This document shows, in pieces, positions 53,280-61,902 of a DNA stretch of 64,000 nt. The notes under the pieces were generated by a model. That model did no database searches and was not told where the DNA came from. It saw only the letters and a program-made list of their open reading frames with translations. Source of the DNA: Spirochaetaceae bacterium (lineage in GTDB: Bacteria; Spirochaetota; Spirochaetia; DSM-27196; PXBQ01); NCBI GenBank assembly GCA_007695285.1, contig REEC01000125.1, positions 232,847 through 296,846 on the forward strand. Reading direction: 5' to 3'. How positions within the stretch are numbered: the stretch's first letter is position 1; each line of letters begins with the position of its first letter. Position numbers and translations under genes: made by a program.

Positions 53280-53309
53280 TTGCCGAGAATGGCAACCATG
53301 CTGTACACT
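53280..53309 (+). promoter_or_regulatory. Promoter of the ACT-domain gene, leaderless placement
   Basis: TTGCCG (53280-53285), 18 nt, TACACT (53304-53309), 6 nt to the ATG at 53316. TTGCC at 53280 is the left arm of a 6-bp inverted repeat GTTGCC-N6-GGCAAC (53279-53296) that also supplies a minus-strand TTGCCA for the MFS gene. Confidence 0.62.
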
Positions 53310-53315
53310 TCCGGG

Positions 53316-53846
53316 ATGAAGCATCATGTCGTACTGACGGCGGTTGGGTCCGACCGAATCGGGCTCGCCGGTGATATCTCGGCGCACGTTCTCGAGTGCG
53401 AATGCAACATCGAGGAAAGCAAAATGGCCGTGCTCGGTGGAGAGTTTGCGGTGATCTTGCTCGTATCGGGCAAAGAGGCCGCCGTGAGCCGCCTGGAACG
53501 GGGAATCGAAGAATTTGCCGGCGCACACGCGCTGAGCGTCACGACGAAGCATACCGAGCCGCGACGGTCGCCTCCCAAGTCTCGACCGTACCTCATCGAA
53601 ACCGTCTCGCTCGACACCCCGGGGATCGTTAAGTCCGTGACGGGTCTGTTGCGCTCACTCGGCGTCAACATAGAGGATCTCGAGACCGAGACGACCGGTG
53701 CACCGTGGACCGGCGCGCCGATGTTTCATATGCGCGTGCGCGTGACGGCACCGCCGTCGGTGCACGTCGCGACGTTTCGAGAAAAGCTCGAGAAGCTCGC
53801 GTTCGAACACGACCTCGATCTGACGATCACGCCGCTCGGAGCGTGA
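53316..53846 (+). CDS. Tandem ACT-domain protein, GcvR type
   Basis: 176 residues, two ACT domains: VVLTAVGSDRIGLAGDISAHVLECECNIEESKMAVLGGEFAVILLVSG (1-80) and LIETVSLDTPGIVKSVTGLLRSLGVNIEDLETETTGAPWTGAPMFHMRVRVTAPP (90-150). GcvR in E. coli represses the glycine-cleavage activator. The start at 53316 gives the standard N-terminus. The last codons (from about 53821) are the source of the downstream repeat. Confidence 0.85.
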   Translation: MKHHVVLTAVGSDRIGLAGDISAHVLECECNIEESKMAVLGGEFAVILLVSGKEAAVSRLERGIEEFAGAHALSVTTKHTEPRRSPPKSRPYLIETVSLDTPGIVKSVTGLLRSLGVNIEDLETETTGAPWTGAPMFHMRVRVTAPPSVHVATFREKLEKLAFEHDLDLTITPLGA

Positions 53847-53921
53847 AAATCACGCCGCCACGGCGTGACAATCACGCTGCTCGGAGCGTGAAAATCACGC
53901 CGCCACGGCGTGACAATCACG
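53821..53921. repeat. 45-bp palindromic repeat between convergent genes
   Basis: Units at 53835-53879 and 53880-53921 (42 bp identical); the 14 bp before unit 1 match its end 12/14. Each unit contains GCGTGA-AAA-TCACGC, TCACGCCG-CCA-CGGCGTGA and GCGTGA-CAA-TCACGC hairpins. Both flanking stop codons (plus strand 53844-53846, minus strand 53917-53919) lie within it. Confidence 0.9.
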
Positions 53922-54366
53922 TCGACGGGCGTACTTTCGGGTCGACCGGCACCAGTACGACCGGCAGACCGAGGTTCTTCAGGACGCCTCCCGCGACGCT
54001 GCCGACGACAAGGTGGTGCACGGCGCCTTTTCCGTGAGACCCCATCACGATCATCCGCGGATTGACGCGGCGCGCCTCGCCGACGAGAAAATCGACGACG
54101 TCTCCTTTCCCGACGTTGACGGTGCATCCGACCGCATTCTCTTTCGCGCGCGCCGAGAGAGCTTGAAATTTCTTCGACGCCGCGGTCGCGACTTTCGCAC
54201 GCTGCGCCTGATAGTCCGATTGCGCGGTCACGTGCGACGCGCTGCCTTCGGTGTGCACGGTCACGAGGTGAATCGGAACGTCGAACGCGCGCGCGAGGTC
54301 GATCCCCGTATCGAGTATTCTCTCTGAAATGCGCGACGAATCGACGCAAACCATGATTGTGTCCAT
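53917..54366 (-). CDS. Universal stress protein family
   Basis: 149 residues. TIMVCVDSSRISERILDTGIDLARAFDVPIHLVTVHTEGSA, then VDFLVGEARRVNPRMIVMGSHGKGAVHHLVVGSVAGGVLKNLGLPVVLVP. The Gly-x2-Gly-x9-Gly-S ATP-binding motif is present (GSHGKGAVHHLVVGSVA). Probably ATP-binding, cytoplasmic. GGAG ribosome binding site. The last codons sit in the palindromic repeat. Confidence 0.9.
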   Translation of the reverse strand: MDTIMVCVDSSRISERILDTGIDLARAFDVPIHLVTVHTEGSASHVTAQSDYQAQRAKVATAASKKFQALSARAKENAVGCTVNVGKGDVVDFLVGEARRVNPRMIVMGSHGKGAVHHLVVGSVAGGVLKNLGLPVVLVPVDPKVRPST

Positions 54367-54420
54367 GATGACTCCGGTGAAATTGAGTGCCCTACGTATA
54401 CCACGATCATGGCCGCGCGT

Positions 54421-55026
54421 CTATTGGCTGAATCCGCTCATGTACGGCAGTTTAGCCGCTTTCGCGCGCACGAGCTCGGCGTTCGCGACGAGCATCGTGG
54501 TGCTGTCCCAGGTACCTTCGACGAGCGCGTTACGCCGTGACTCGGGCATCGTGACGGGGTACGTCCGCTCTCCGTCCGAGACGGTCATCTGCTCGAGGTC
54601 GATCGTGAGCTCGCGCCCCGGATCGATCATGATCGCCTGCTGAAGCGCGGCGATATCGGCCTTCGACGCGACCACCGTTGGAGTTCCGAGCATCACGCAG
54701 TTCCCCGAGAAGATCTCGGCGAAGCTTTCGGCGACGACCGCGCGAATACCCCAGCGCACGAGAGCCTGCGGCGCGTGTTCGCGCGAACTACCGCAGCCGA
54801 AGTTCACGTTCCCGACGAGAATCGACGCGCCTTGAAACTCTTCTTTGTTGAACGGATGGTCCTTCATCGAGCCGTCGGCGTTGAACCTCTCATCGTAAAA
54901 GGGGTACTCCCCCATCCGCGAAAACGTGATCTCTTTCAGGTACCGCGCGGGAATGATGCGGTCGGTGTCGATGTCGTCACCGATTACGGGAACGCCGCGC
55001 CCGGTGATTCGTGTTACTTTGGTCAT
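54421..55026 (-). CDS. leuD: 3-isopropylmalate dehydratase small subunit
   Basis: 201 residues. DDIDTDRIIPARYLKEIT, GASILVGNVNFGCGSSREHAPQALVRWGIRAVVAESFAEIFSGNCVMLGTP. Forms isopropylmalate isomerase with LeuC for leucine synthesis. GGAGA upstream of the ATG. 9 bp after leuC. leuA and leuB are not here. Confidence 0.95.
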   Translation of the reverse strand: MTKVTRITGRGVPVIGDDIDTDRIIPARYLKEITFSRMGEYPFYDERFNADGSMKDHPFNKEEFQGASILVGNVNFGCGSSREHAPQALVRWGIRAVVAESFAEIFSGNCVMLGTPTVVASKADIAALQQAIMIDPGRELTIDLEQMTVSDGERTYPVTMPESRRNALVEGTWDSTTMLVANAELVRAKAAKLPYMSGFSQ

Positions 55027-55035
55027 CGTCTTCTC

Positions 55036-56442
55036 CTACACAACGTCACGAATGTCGGTCACGCGCCCGGCGAGCGCGGCGGCGGCGACCATCGCGGGTG
55101 ACATCAGGAGCGTACGTCCGGTCGCGCTTCCTTGCCTCCCGATGAAGTTACGGTTGCTCGAACTTGCGGAGATCTGGTCGCCCTTGAGCTGATCAGGGTT
55201 CATCGCGAGGCACATCGAGCAGCCGGCTCCGCGCCACTCAAAACCCGCCTCCGTGAACACGGTGTCGAGCCCCTCGTCCATCGCTTGTTTCCTCACCTGC
55301 ATCGAACCCGGCACGACAAAAGCCTCGACTCCGGCGGCTACCTTTTTTCCTCGCACGACGGCGGCCGCGGCTCGTAGATCGGAAATCCGGCCGTTCGTGC
55401 AGCTCCCGACAAACGCGACGTCGATCCGGATATCGCGGGGTTTCGATCCCGGGGCGAGTTTCATATGGCGATACGCGAGTTCCATCGATGTGCGTTCACC
55501 CGAATCGGCGACTCGGGCCGGATCGGGCAGTGGTTCGGAGACGCCGACGCTCTGGCCGGGGGTCACGCCCCACGTCACCATCGGCTCGATCTCGGCCGCG
55601 TCGTACACAATTAGATCATCGTACTCCGCGTCCCCGTCGGAAGCCAACGAGCGCCACGTCGCAACCGCGCGGTCCCACGCGTCGCCCGCCGGTGCGTACT
55701 CGCGCCCCTTCAGGAACTCGAAAGTGGTATCGTCCGGGTTTACGTACCCGGCGCGCGCGCCCCCTTCGATCGACATGTTGCAGACGGTCATGCGACCTTC
55801 CATCGACATCGAGTCGAATACGTCGCCCGCGTACTCGTACGCGTACCCCAGCCCGCCTTTCACGCCGAGGCGGTTGATAATGTACAGGATCACGTCTTTC
55901 GGAGTGACGCCGTTGCCCAACGTGCCGTTCACCTCGATTCTGCGCACCTTCATCGGGTCCATCGCCATGCACTGCGACGCGAGAACGTCGCGCACCTGCG
56001 ACGTGCCGATTCCGAACGCGAGCGTGCCGAACGCACCGTGCGTCGAGGTGTGTGAATCGCCACACGCGATCGTCATGCCCGGCTGCGTCAACCCAAGTTC
56101 GGGGCCGATAATATGAACGATCCCCTGCCGTCCTGTCGCGAAATCAAAGAAGTTCAGGCCGAACTCTTTCGCGTTGCGTTCGATCGCCTGCATCATTTTC
56201 TCGGCCGCTTCATCCGAGAACGGCCGCGCCTGGCTCTTGGTCGGCACGATGTGATCGATCGTCGCGAACGTGCGCTCGGGATACGCGACCGTGAGCCCTT
56301 TTTCGCGCAGCATGTCGAACGCCTGCGGACTCGTGACCTCGTGGACGAGATGCAGGCCGATGAAGAGCTGCGTCTGGCCCGTCGGCAACGTCGTCACCGA
56401 GTGCGCGTCCCAGATTTTATTGTACAGTGTCCTTTTTGCCAT
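55036..56442 (-). CDS. leuC: 3-isopropylmalate dehydratase large subunit
   Basis: 468 residues. [36 protein letters not shown], and the cluster ligands CTNG and CSMC ([31 protein letters not shown]) for the 4Fe-4S centre. Aconitase superfamily. GGAGG 4 nt upstream of the ATG at 56442; the 15-codon extension upstream lacks homology and crosses the promoter leader. Divergent from lysR. Confidence 0.96.
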   Translation of the reverse strand: MAKRTLYNKIWDAHSVTTLPTGQTQLFIGLHLVHEVTSPQAFDMLREKGLTVAYPERTFATIDHIVPTKSQARPFSDEAAEKMMQAIERNAKEFGLNFFDFATGRQGIVHIIGPELGLTQPGMTIACGDSHTSTHGAFGTLAFGIGTSQVRDVLASQCMAMDPMKVRRIEVNGTLGNGVTPKDVILYIINRLGVKGGLGYAYEYAGDVFDSMSMEGRMTVCNMSIEGGARAGYVNPDDTTFEFLKGREYAPAGDAWDRAVATWRSLASDGDAEYDDLIVYDAAEIEPMVTWGVTPGQSVGVSEPLPDPARVADSGERTSMELAYRHMKLAPGSKPRDIRIDVAFVGSCTNGRISDLRAAAAVVRGKKVAAGVEAFVVPGSMQVRKQAMDEGLDTVFTEAGFEWRGAGCSMCLAMNPDQLKGDQISASSSNRNFIGRQGSATGRTLLMSPAMVAAAALAGRVTDIRDVV

Positions 56443-56465
56443 ACTCCCTCCGGTTTTCGGTCCAT

Positions 56466-56494
56466 AGAGTAACACATTGCACCGCATGTGTAAA
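56466..56494 (-). promoter_or_regulatory. Promoter of leuCD
   Basis: Minus-strand TTTACA (56489-56494), 17 nt, TACTCT (56466-56471). It overlaps the lysR promoter. Confidence 0.6.
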
Positions 56495-56520
56495 AGATAT
56501 AGTATCTATAGGGGGCATAG
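56477..56520 (+). promoter_or_regulatory. lysR promoter and LysR-type boxes
   Basis: TTGCAC (56477-56482), 17 nt, TAGTAT (56500-56505). AGATATAGTATCT at 56495-56507 is palindromic, and CTAT-N7-ATAG at 56506-56520 fits the LysR T-N11-A box. Confidence 0.55.
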
Positions 56521-56529
56521 GCAGAGACT

Positions 56530-57411
56530 ATGGAAATGCATCAGCTGCGATACTTTCTCGCGGTCGCGCAGACCGGTTCGTTCACGGCCGCCGCGCGCGT
56601 ATGTCACGTCTCGCAACCGTCGCTCTCGGCGCAGATCGCAAAACTCGAGACGGAACTCGGTGGATCGCTATTCGAACGCTCGCGCACCGGCGCCCGGCTC
56701 ACGTCGCGCGGCGCGCTCTTCCGCCCGCACGCTGCGGAATCGCTTCAACGGCTCGAGATCGGGAAGAAGCAGCTCGACGAGCTGTCGGGCCTCCGGCGCG
56801 GCACGGTGTCGTTCGGTTGCCTTCCGACGACCGGTGCGTTCCTGCTTCCGCCTCTGTTACTCGCGTTCGGACGGCGGCACCCGGAAATCCAGGTTCAGCT
56901 TCAGGAGGGCTCGTCACCGGTACTCGCGCAGGCGCTGCGCAACTTCGAGGTCGAACTCGCGATTCTCGACGAGGCGGGCATGGGACCGGACATCGCCGGG
57001 CGACGATTGTTCAGCGAGCCGCTTCTGCTCGCAGTGCCGCCGTCGCATCGGCTCGCGAGCCGGGATTCGGTCTCACTCGACGCGCTCGCGGACGAGCCGT
57101 TGATCCTGATGCGTCGCGGACACGGCTTTCACACGATCGTCGTCGACGTGCTCGCGCGCGCCGGAGTCAAACCGACGGTCGTGTACGAGAGTTCCGAGAT
57201 CGATACGGTCCAGGCGCTCGTGCGCGCCGGGTTCGGCTTGAGCCTCGTACCGCGCATGGTGATGAAGAGCGAAGGAATCGCGTACGTGAACATCGAACCG
57301 CCGACGCCGTCGCGCACGCTTCTGATCGCGCACCGCCGCGGCGCAGTGCTCGACCCGGCAGCAAACGCGTTGTACGACACCACGATCGAAATTCTCGGCA
57401 CAGGCACGTAG
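56530..57411 (+). CDS. LysR-family transcriptional regulator
   Basis: 293 residues. Winged helix at 1-60 (MHQLRYFLAVAQTGSFTAAARVCHVSQPSLSAQIAKLETELGGSLFERSRTGARLTSRG), then a two-lobed effector domain. The DNA-binding part is close to the OxyR/CysB group, but no OxyR redox Cys pair is visible. Divergent from leuCD and upstream of the GguC-like gene; either could be its target. Confidence 0.9.
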   Translation: MEMHQLRYFLAVAQTGSFTAAARVCHVSQPSLSAQIAKLETELGGSLFERSRTGARLTSRGALFRPHAAESLQRLEIGKKQLDELSGLRRGTVSFGCLPTTGAFLLPPLLLAFGRRHPEIQVQLQEGSSPVLAQALRNFEVELAILDEAGMGPDIAGRRLFSEPLLLAVPPSHRLASRDSVSLDALADEPLILMRRGHGFHTIVVDVLARAGVKPTVVYESSEIDTVQALVRAGFGLSLVPRMVMKSEGIAYVNIEPPTPSRTLLIAHRRGAVLDPAANALYDTTIEILGTGT

Positions 57412-57440
57412 TCGACGAACCGGCCGGCATCGAGTATTGT
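57412..57440 (+). promoter_or_regulatory. Promoter of the GguC-like gene, leaderless placement
   Basis: TCGACG (57412-57417, 4/6), 17 nt, TATTGT (57435-57440), 6 nt to the ATG at 57447. Confidence 0.5.
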
Positions 57441-57446
57441 TCGGGA

Positions 57447-58442
57447 ATGAGAGTCATCCAGTTCCGCGAAGGCGCCGGCGTGCGCGCCGCCGTTGTCGAA
57501 AGTGAGTCGATCGCACGAGTCGTCGAGCTCGACGGCGGCGTTTACGCCGCGGCGACGTCCGCGATCCGCGCCGGCGACTCGCTCGAGTCGACGATCGTGA
57601 AGTACTTGGGAAACGATACGATCGAGATCGACGATACGATCGCGCGCGGCGCGCTGACTTCGCCGATCATCCACGCAGACCCGGCGCACTGCATCGTGAC
57701 CGGCACCGGTCTCACGCACCTCGGCAGCGCGGGCGCGCGATCGGCGATGCACGCGGCGGGAACGACGACCGAAGAGTTGACCGACTCGATGAGGATGTTC
57801 AACCTCGGCGTTGACGGCGGTCGGCCGAGACCCGGACAGATCGGCGCGCAGCCGGAGTGGTTCTACAAAGGAGACGGGTCGATTCTCGTCGCGCCCGAGT
57901 CCGAGTTACCGGTACCGAGCTTCGCGCTCGACGCGGGAGAAGAACCCGAACTCGCGGGAGTTTACGTGGTCGGGCCCGACGGCCGGCCGTGGAGGGTCGG
58001 CTTCGCGCTCGGGAACGAGTTTTCCGACCACGTCACCGAGCGCTTCAACTATCTCTGGCTCGCGCACTCGAAGCTCCGCGCGTGTAGCGTCGGCCCCGAA
58101 CTGGTTATCGGCGAAATCGCGGGCACGATAGAAGGCGAGAGCCGGATCGTGCACGACGGCGAGGTCATCTGGCGTAAGCCGTTTCTCACGGGCGAAGAGA
58201 CGATGGCGCACTCGATCGCGAACCTCGAGCATCATCACTTCAAGTACCCTCACTTCCGGCGCCCCGGGGACGTGCATATCCATTTCTTTGGGACGGCGAC
58301 CTTGAGCTTCGCCGACGGCATCACGGTCGAACACGGCGACAGCTTCGAGATCGAGGCGCCCGGTTTTGGGCGACCGCTCCGGAACACGGTGTCGTGGAAC
58401 AAGACAAACAGCGCGGATCCGGTCGTGGTCGGGGTTCTGTAG
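57447..58442 (+). CDS. GguC/AraD1-like FAH-fold protein
   Basis: 331 residues. The segment VTGTGLTHLGSAGARSAMH (about 90-108) is characteristic of the GguC/AraD1 branch of the fumarylacetoacetate-hydrolase fold, followed by QPEWFYKGDG, GEEPELAGVYVV, GFALGNEFSDHVTE and HIHFFGTATLSFADG. AraD1 members dehydrate 2-keto-3-deoxy sugar acids (L-2-keto-3-deoxyarabonate). May share a pathway with the uxaA-like dehydratase. Stop TAG is directly followed by the next ATG. Confidence 0.86.
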   Translation: MRVIQFREGAGVRAAVVESESIARVVELDGGVYAAATSAIRAGDSLESTIVKYLGNDTIEIDDTIARGALTSPIIHADPAHCIVTGTGLTHLGSAGARSAMHAAGTTTEELTDSMRMFNLGVDGGRPRPGQIGAQPEWFYKGDGSILVAPESELPVPSFALDAGEEPELAGVYVVGPDGRPWRVGFALGNEFSDHVTERFNYLWLAHSKLRACSVGPELVIGEIAGTIEGESRIVHDGEVIWRKPFLTGEETMAHSIANLEHHHFKYPHFRRPGDVHIHFFGTATLSFADGITVEHGDSFEIEAPGFGRPLRNTVSWNKTNSADPVVVGVL

Positions 58443-59711
58443 ATGGAGCTCCTGTCGCCCGCCGGGAGCGCCGATAAGCTCGCGTACGCGTACCGATACG
58501 GCGCCGACGCGGCGTACATCGGGCTTCCTTTTTTCAGTTTGCGCGCGCGCGCGGACAACATCGACGATACCGAACACGACGCACCCGATAGGCTCGCGGC
58601 GATCAAGAGCGGCAAAAAACTGTACTGCGCGCTGAACATCTACTTTCACAACGCCGATCTCGGCGCGCTCGACGCACAACTCGAGAGAATCGCCGCGTAT
58701 CCGTTCGACGCGTTCATCGTGAGCGACATCGGGGTTCTTCCGATTCTCCGTCGCCGCTTCCCGGCGGTCGAGCTGCACCTCAGCACGCAGGCGAACTGCA
58801 CGAACCGCGAGGCCGCGCGGATGTACCACGACATGGGTTTCTCGCGGATCGTTCCGGGCCGTGAGCTCTCGCTCGACGAGATCAAGGCGATCAAGGATTT
58901 TGTGCCCGAGCTCGAGATCGAAGCTTTTGTGCACGGCGCGATGTGTATCGCGTACTCGGGCAGGTGTTTCATCTCGGCGTGGGCGAACGGACGGTCCGGA
59001 AACCGTGGCGACTGCTCGCACAGCTGCCGGTGGAACTACCGGCTCGCACTCGAAGAAGAAAAACGCCTGGGTGAGTACTTCCCGGTCGAGACCGGCAAGA
59101 CACCGAGTGGAGCGTTCACCTCGATCATGTCGAGCCGGGATCTCTGCATGATCGATCACCTCGCCGATCTAAAGGCCGCGGGTGTCGACAGCCTCAAGGT
59201 CGAAGGGCGCGTCAAAAGCCTGTACTACGTCGCGATGGTGACGCGCGCGTACCGTTACGCGATCGACCATCCGGAACAGCCGAACCCGTACCGCGACGGT
59301 TTGTTCGAGGTGAGCCGCCGCGAGTTCTCGACCGGCTTTTTCTTCGGCCGCGGAGACATCGATACACCGACCGAGAAGGTGTACACGCAGACGCACCTTC
59401 TGATCGGAAGCCTCGAAGAGACTCCGCCGGGTCTCACGGTTCCGGAGCAGAGCCCGGACGCCGACGAATGGCACGCACCGGTGTACGTCGAGCTCAAGAA
59501 CGCGCTCGACGTCACCGAGGCTCTCGAGGTTGTGTCGCCCGATTTTGTGTTTAACCGGCTCGATCCCGGGACGTATCGGTTCGAGACACCCGAGGGCGAG
59601 GTTAATGAGCGGCCGGTCCACCTGAACCCGTGGTTTATCAGAGTTCGCCGCGACGCGACCGGCGGCCACGCCCCGGCGCCCGGCTGGATTCTGCGCTTGA
59701 GGCGTGAGTAA
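58443..59711 (+). CDS. U32-family protein, TrhP-like tRNA hydroxylase component
   Basis: 422 residues. ELLSPAGSADKLAYAYRYGADAAYIG at the start, HLSTQANCTNREAARMY, GRELSLDEIKAI, EAFVHGAMCIAYSGRCFIS, GNRGDCSHSCRWNY (Cys for an Fe-S cluster) and MSSRDLCMIDHL. Called peptidase U32; members of this subgroup (TrhP/YegQ) hydroxylate wobble uridine in tRNA with prephenate. Coupled to the GguC-like gene, though no metabolic link is evident. Confidence 0.88.
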   Translation: MELLSPAGSADKLAYAYRYGADAAYIGLPFFSLRARADNIDDTEHDAPDRLAAIKSGKKLYCALNIYFHNADLGALDAQLERIAAYPFDAFIVSDIGVLPILRRRFPAVELHLSTQANCTNREAARMYHDMGFSRIVPGRELSLDEIKAIKDFVPELEIEAFVHGAMCIAYSGRCFISAWANGRSGNRGDCSHSCRWNYRLALEEEKRLGEYFPVETGKTPSGAFTSIMSSRDLCMIDHLADLKAAGVDSLKVEGRVKSLYYVAMVTRAYRYAIDHPEQPNPYRDGLFEVSRREFSTGFFFGRGDIDTPTEKVYTQTHLLIGSLEETPPGLTVPEQSPDADEWHAPVYVELKNALDVTEALEVVSPDFVFNRLDPGTYRFETPEGEVNERPVHLNPWFIRVRRDATGGHAPAPGWILRLRRE

Positions 59712-59743
59712 CCGTAAGCGCGAACCCCGGCCGACCGCGCGCC

Positions 59744-60550
59744 TTAGCGAGGCACGTGAGGACGGAAGGCGGCCGCAAATTGCGTGATGTTCGGCTCGGG
59801 AGCGGGTTTTCCGGTCGACGCGACACGCGGCTGCTCGAGCACGATCGAGCCGTCGTAGCCGACCGACGTCAGGATCGAGACGAGTTTTTCGGCGTCGATG
59901 ATTCCGGTCCCGAACTCGACGAGTTCATAATCGGGTGGGCCGGCGAAGTCTTTCACGTGCACGAGGCGTACGACGTCGCGTAGTTTCTCCGCGGTGTACT
60001 CGAACGACTCGCGCGCGTGGCGAAGCGGGTGACGCACGTCCCAGACGATTCCGGCGCGCGCGTGATCAGCAGCGGCGATCAGAGACAAAACATCCGCGCT
60101 CGACGAGACGACGTCGTGCGTCTCGACGAGCACGTCGATCCCCGACGCGTCCGCGCGCCCGCAGAGCTTCCGGTACGTTCGGCCGATCCTCTCAAACACT
60201 TCGGCGGGAGCCGGTCCGTCGGCAGCGTCCTTGTCGCCCGCGAAAACCCGAAGATACGTGCCGCCGAGCCGCGCGCAGAGTTCAAGACACTGCTCGAACT
60301 CCTGCTCTCCGTCGGCTGTCGATCCCGTTACGCCATCCGAGCCGATCCGGACCGAGGTACTGATCCCGTCGACCGTCACCCCGTTTTCGCGGAACACCGC
60401 GTCGCTCGCGAGTTCCTCGATGTCCCAGAGATCGGTTCGTCCGGCGATCGACCGCAAGTCGACGTGTTGAATACCGACCGATCGCAGGAACGAGCACGCT
60501 TTCGCGGCGTCCCACACGGGGCACGTTAGAGTCGAGACCGAGAGTCTCAT
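59744..60550 (-). CDS. Sugar-phosphate isomerase/epimerase-like TIM-barrel protein
   Basis: 268 residues, xylose-isomerase-like TIM barrel. LSVSTLTCPVW, IQHVDLRSIAGRTDLWDIEELASDAVFRENGV, LGGTYLRVFAGDK, DVLVETHDVVSS (metal Glu), GIVWDVRHPLRHARES (metal Asp), LVHVKDF (metal His) and SIVLEQPRVAS (metal Glu). All typical ligands. Substrate unknown. ATG at 60550 overlaps the propeller stop (ATGA). Last gene of the operon. Confidence 0.85.
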   Translation of the reverse strand: MRLSVSTLTCPVWDAAKACSFLRSVGIQHVDLRSIAGRTDLWDIEELASDAVFRENGVTVDGISTSVRIGSDGVTGSTADGEQEFEQCLELCARLGGTYLRVFAGDKDAADGPAPAEVFERIGRTYRKLCGRADASGIDVLVETHDVVSSSADVLSLIAAADHARAGIVWDVRHPLRHARESFEYTAEKLRDVVRLVHVKDFAGPPDYELVEFGTGIIDAEKLVSILTSVGYDGSIVLEQPRVASTGKPAPEPNITQFAAAFRPHVPR

Positions 60551-61902
60551 TCGAAGCACCTCACCTGGCTGAACATCGCGACGCCGCTTCCCGAGATAAA
60601 AAGCCGCACGTCTGCGTGTGTCGCGTTCTCCGGCGCGACCGCGGCGAATGAATCCTCGGTCCAGTCGGTGTCGCCCGAGAACGTCGCGCCGCGCGGCGCG
60701 TCTGCCGCGTCGCAGAGGAAACCGTCATCGCCGTCGCGGAACGCGACCTGGATACACGCGAAGCCGGATTCGAGTCCCGACGTCGCGATACGGCCGCCGA
60801 TCGAGTACCGGGCGCCCGGCTTCACGGCGATCGTCTGCTGCAGTGCGAGTCCTCCCGCGCGGTCGTACACGATCGCCGGAACGGATTGCCCGCGGTCGTC
60901 CTCCAACCACAAGAAGGCTCCCCCGCCCTCGGAGAACCGCCTCATGAAAGACCACGAGAGCGGAAAGCCGTCGTCACCGCGTTTCGTGAAAAAACCGTTC
61001 GTGAGTCTCTCGTGAATCGGCGCCTCGCGTTTGTAGTTCCGGAACGACCACACGACGTTCCCGTCACGGTCGACCTCGATCACGCGCTTATGCTGTTGAT
61101 CCGAGATGAGCGTCGTGCCCGACGGGAGCCGGTGCGCCTCGTAGAAGTTCGCGAAGTACTCGACCGCGAACTCCCAGACGATCTCGTGTTCGGGCGATAC
61201 TTCGATCACCCTGCTGTTTTTCGAGTCGACGATCAGCGTATTGCCGTTTGGGAGCCTGTTCGCGTCGCGCGGCCAGTTCAGACCCGTATCGTACTGCCAC
61301 ACGACGGTTCCTTCCGAGTCGATCTCGACGACGCGGTTACCGTCCGAATCCGCGATGATCGCGCCTCCGCCCGGGAGCGGTTCGCAGTTGTGCGGGCGCG
61401 ACAACCCGGCAGAAAATGTTCCGTGAACGGTGCCGTCGCGGTCGACGACGACCGCCCGGTCGTTGTTCCGGTCGGTGATGCAGATGAGCCCGTCGGGCGT
61501 GAGCACGACGTTATTCGGGTACGAGAGGCGCGAACCGTCGGACAGTCGTCCCAAACCGCCGTCCCAGTCGTCGCTCGAGAAAACGATCCTGCGCTCGCGG
61601 TCGAACTCGACGACGCGGTCGTTCGACGTGTCGGCGACAAGGATCGTCCCGTCGGGGGTCAGTTCGATCCCGTGAGCGAAGCTGAACTGCTCGGAGTCGC
61701 TCCAGACGACGCGTCCGTCGCGGTCGACTTCGATCAGCTCGCTTCCGTGACCGGCCTCGGTGCCCGCGTCGCAGATCAGAGTGTTGCCGTCCGGCAACCG
61801 CCGGACGCTGCACGGGAAGTCGAGAATCCCCGGTCCGGTTCCGCCGAGGGAGTACTCGAGCGCCTTCTCGACCTCGACGGTACCGTGTCTCTCGGCCGCC
61901 AT
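60547..61902 (-). CDS. Six-repeat beta-propeller protein with C-terminal jelly-roll-like domain
   Basis: 451 residues. Six repeats of about 47 residues in 1-290, each with xLPxGNTLIxD...RVIEVDRDGxVVW (e.g. NRLPNGNTLIVDSKNSRVIEVSPEHEIVW). This repeat form occurs in arylsulfotransferase-like (ASST) and NHL/PQQ propellers. Residues about 310-451 (FFTKRGDDGFPLSWSF ... GVAMFSQVRCFE) resemble a carbohydrate-binding-module-like jelly roll. No signal peptide, so cytoplasmic. ATG is directly adjacent to the PP-loop stop. Activity not assigned. Confidence 0.78.
   Translation of the reverse strand: MAAERHGTVEVEKALEYSLGGTGPGILDFPCSVRRLPDGNTLICDAGTEAGHGSELIEVDRDGRVVWSDSEQFSFAHGIELTPDGTILVADTSNDRVVEFDRERRIVFSSDDWDGGLGRLSDGSRLSYPNNVVLTPDGLICITDRNNDRAVVVDRDGTVHGTFSAGLSRPHNCEPLPGGGAIIADSDGNRVVEIDSEGTVVWQYDTGLNWPRDANRLPNGNTLIVDSKNSRVIEVSPEHEIVWEFAVEYFANFYEAHRLPSGTTLISDQQHKRVIEVDRDGNVVWSFRNYKREAPIHERLTNGFFTKRGDDGFPLSWSFMRRFSEGGGAFLWLEDDRGQSVPAIVYDRAGGLALQQTIAVKPGARYSIGGRIATSGLESGFACIQVAFRDGDDGFLCDAADAPRGATFSGDTDWTEDSFAAVAPENATHADVRLFISGSGVAMFSQVRCFE

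Noticed and set aside
57906..59159. Minus-strand open frame of 417 codons
   Set aside because: Antisense to the GguC-like and U32 genes, which are complete in the other strand.
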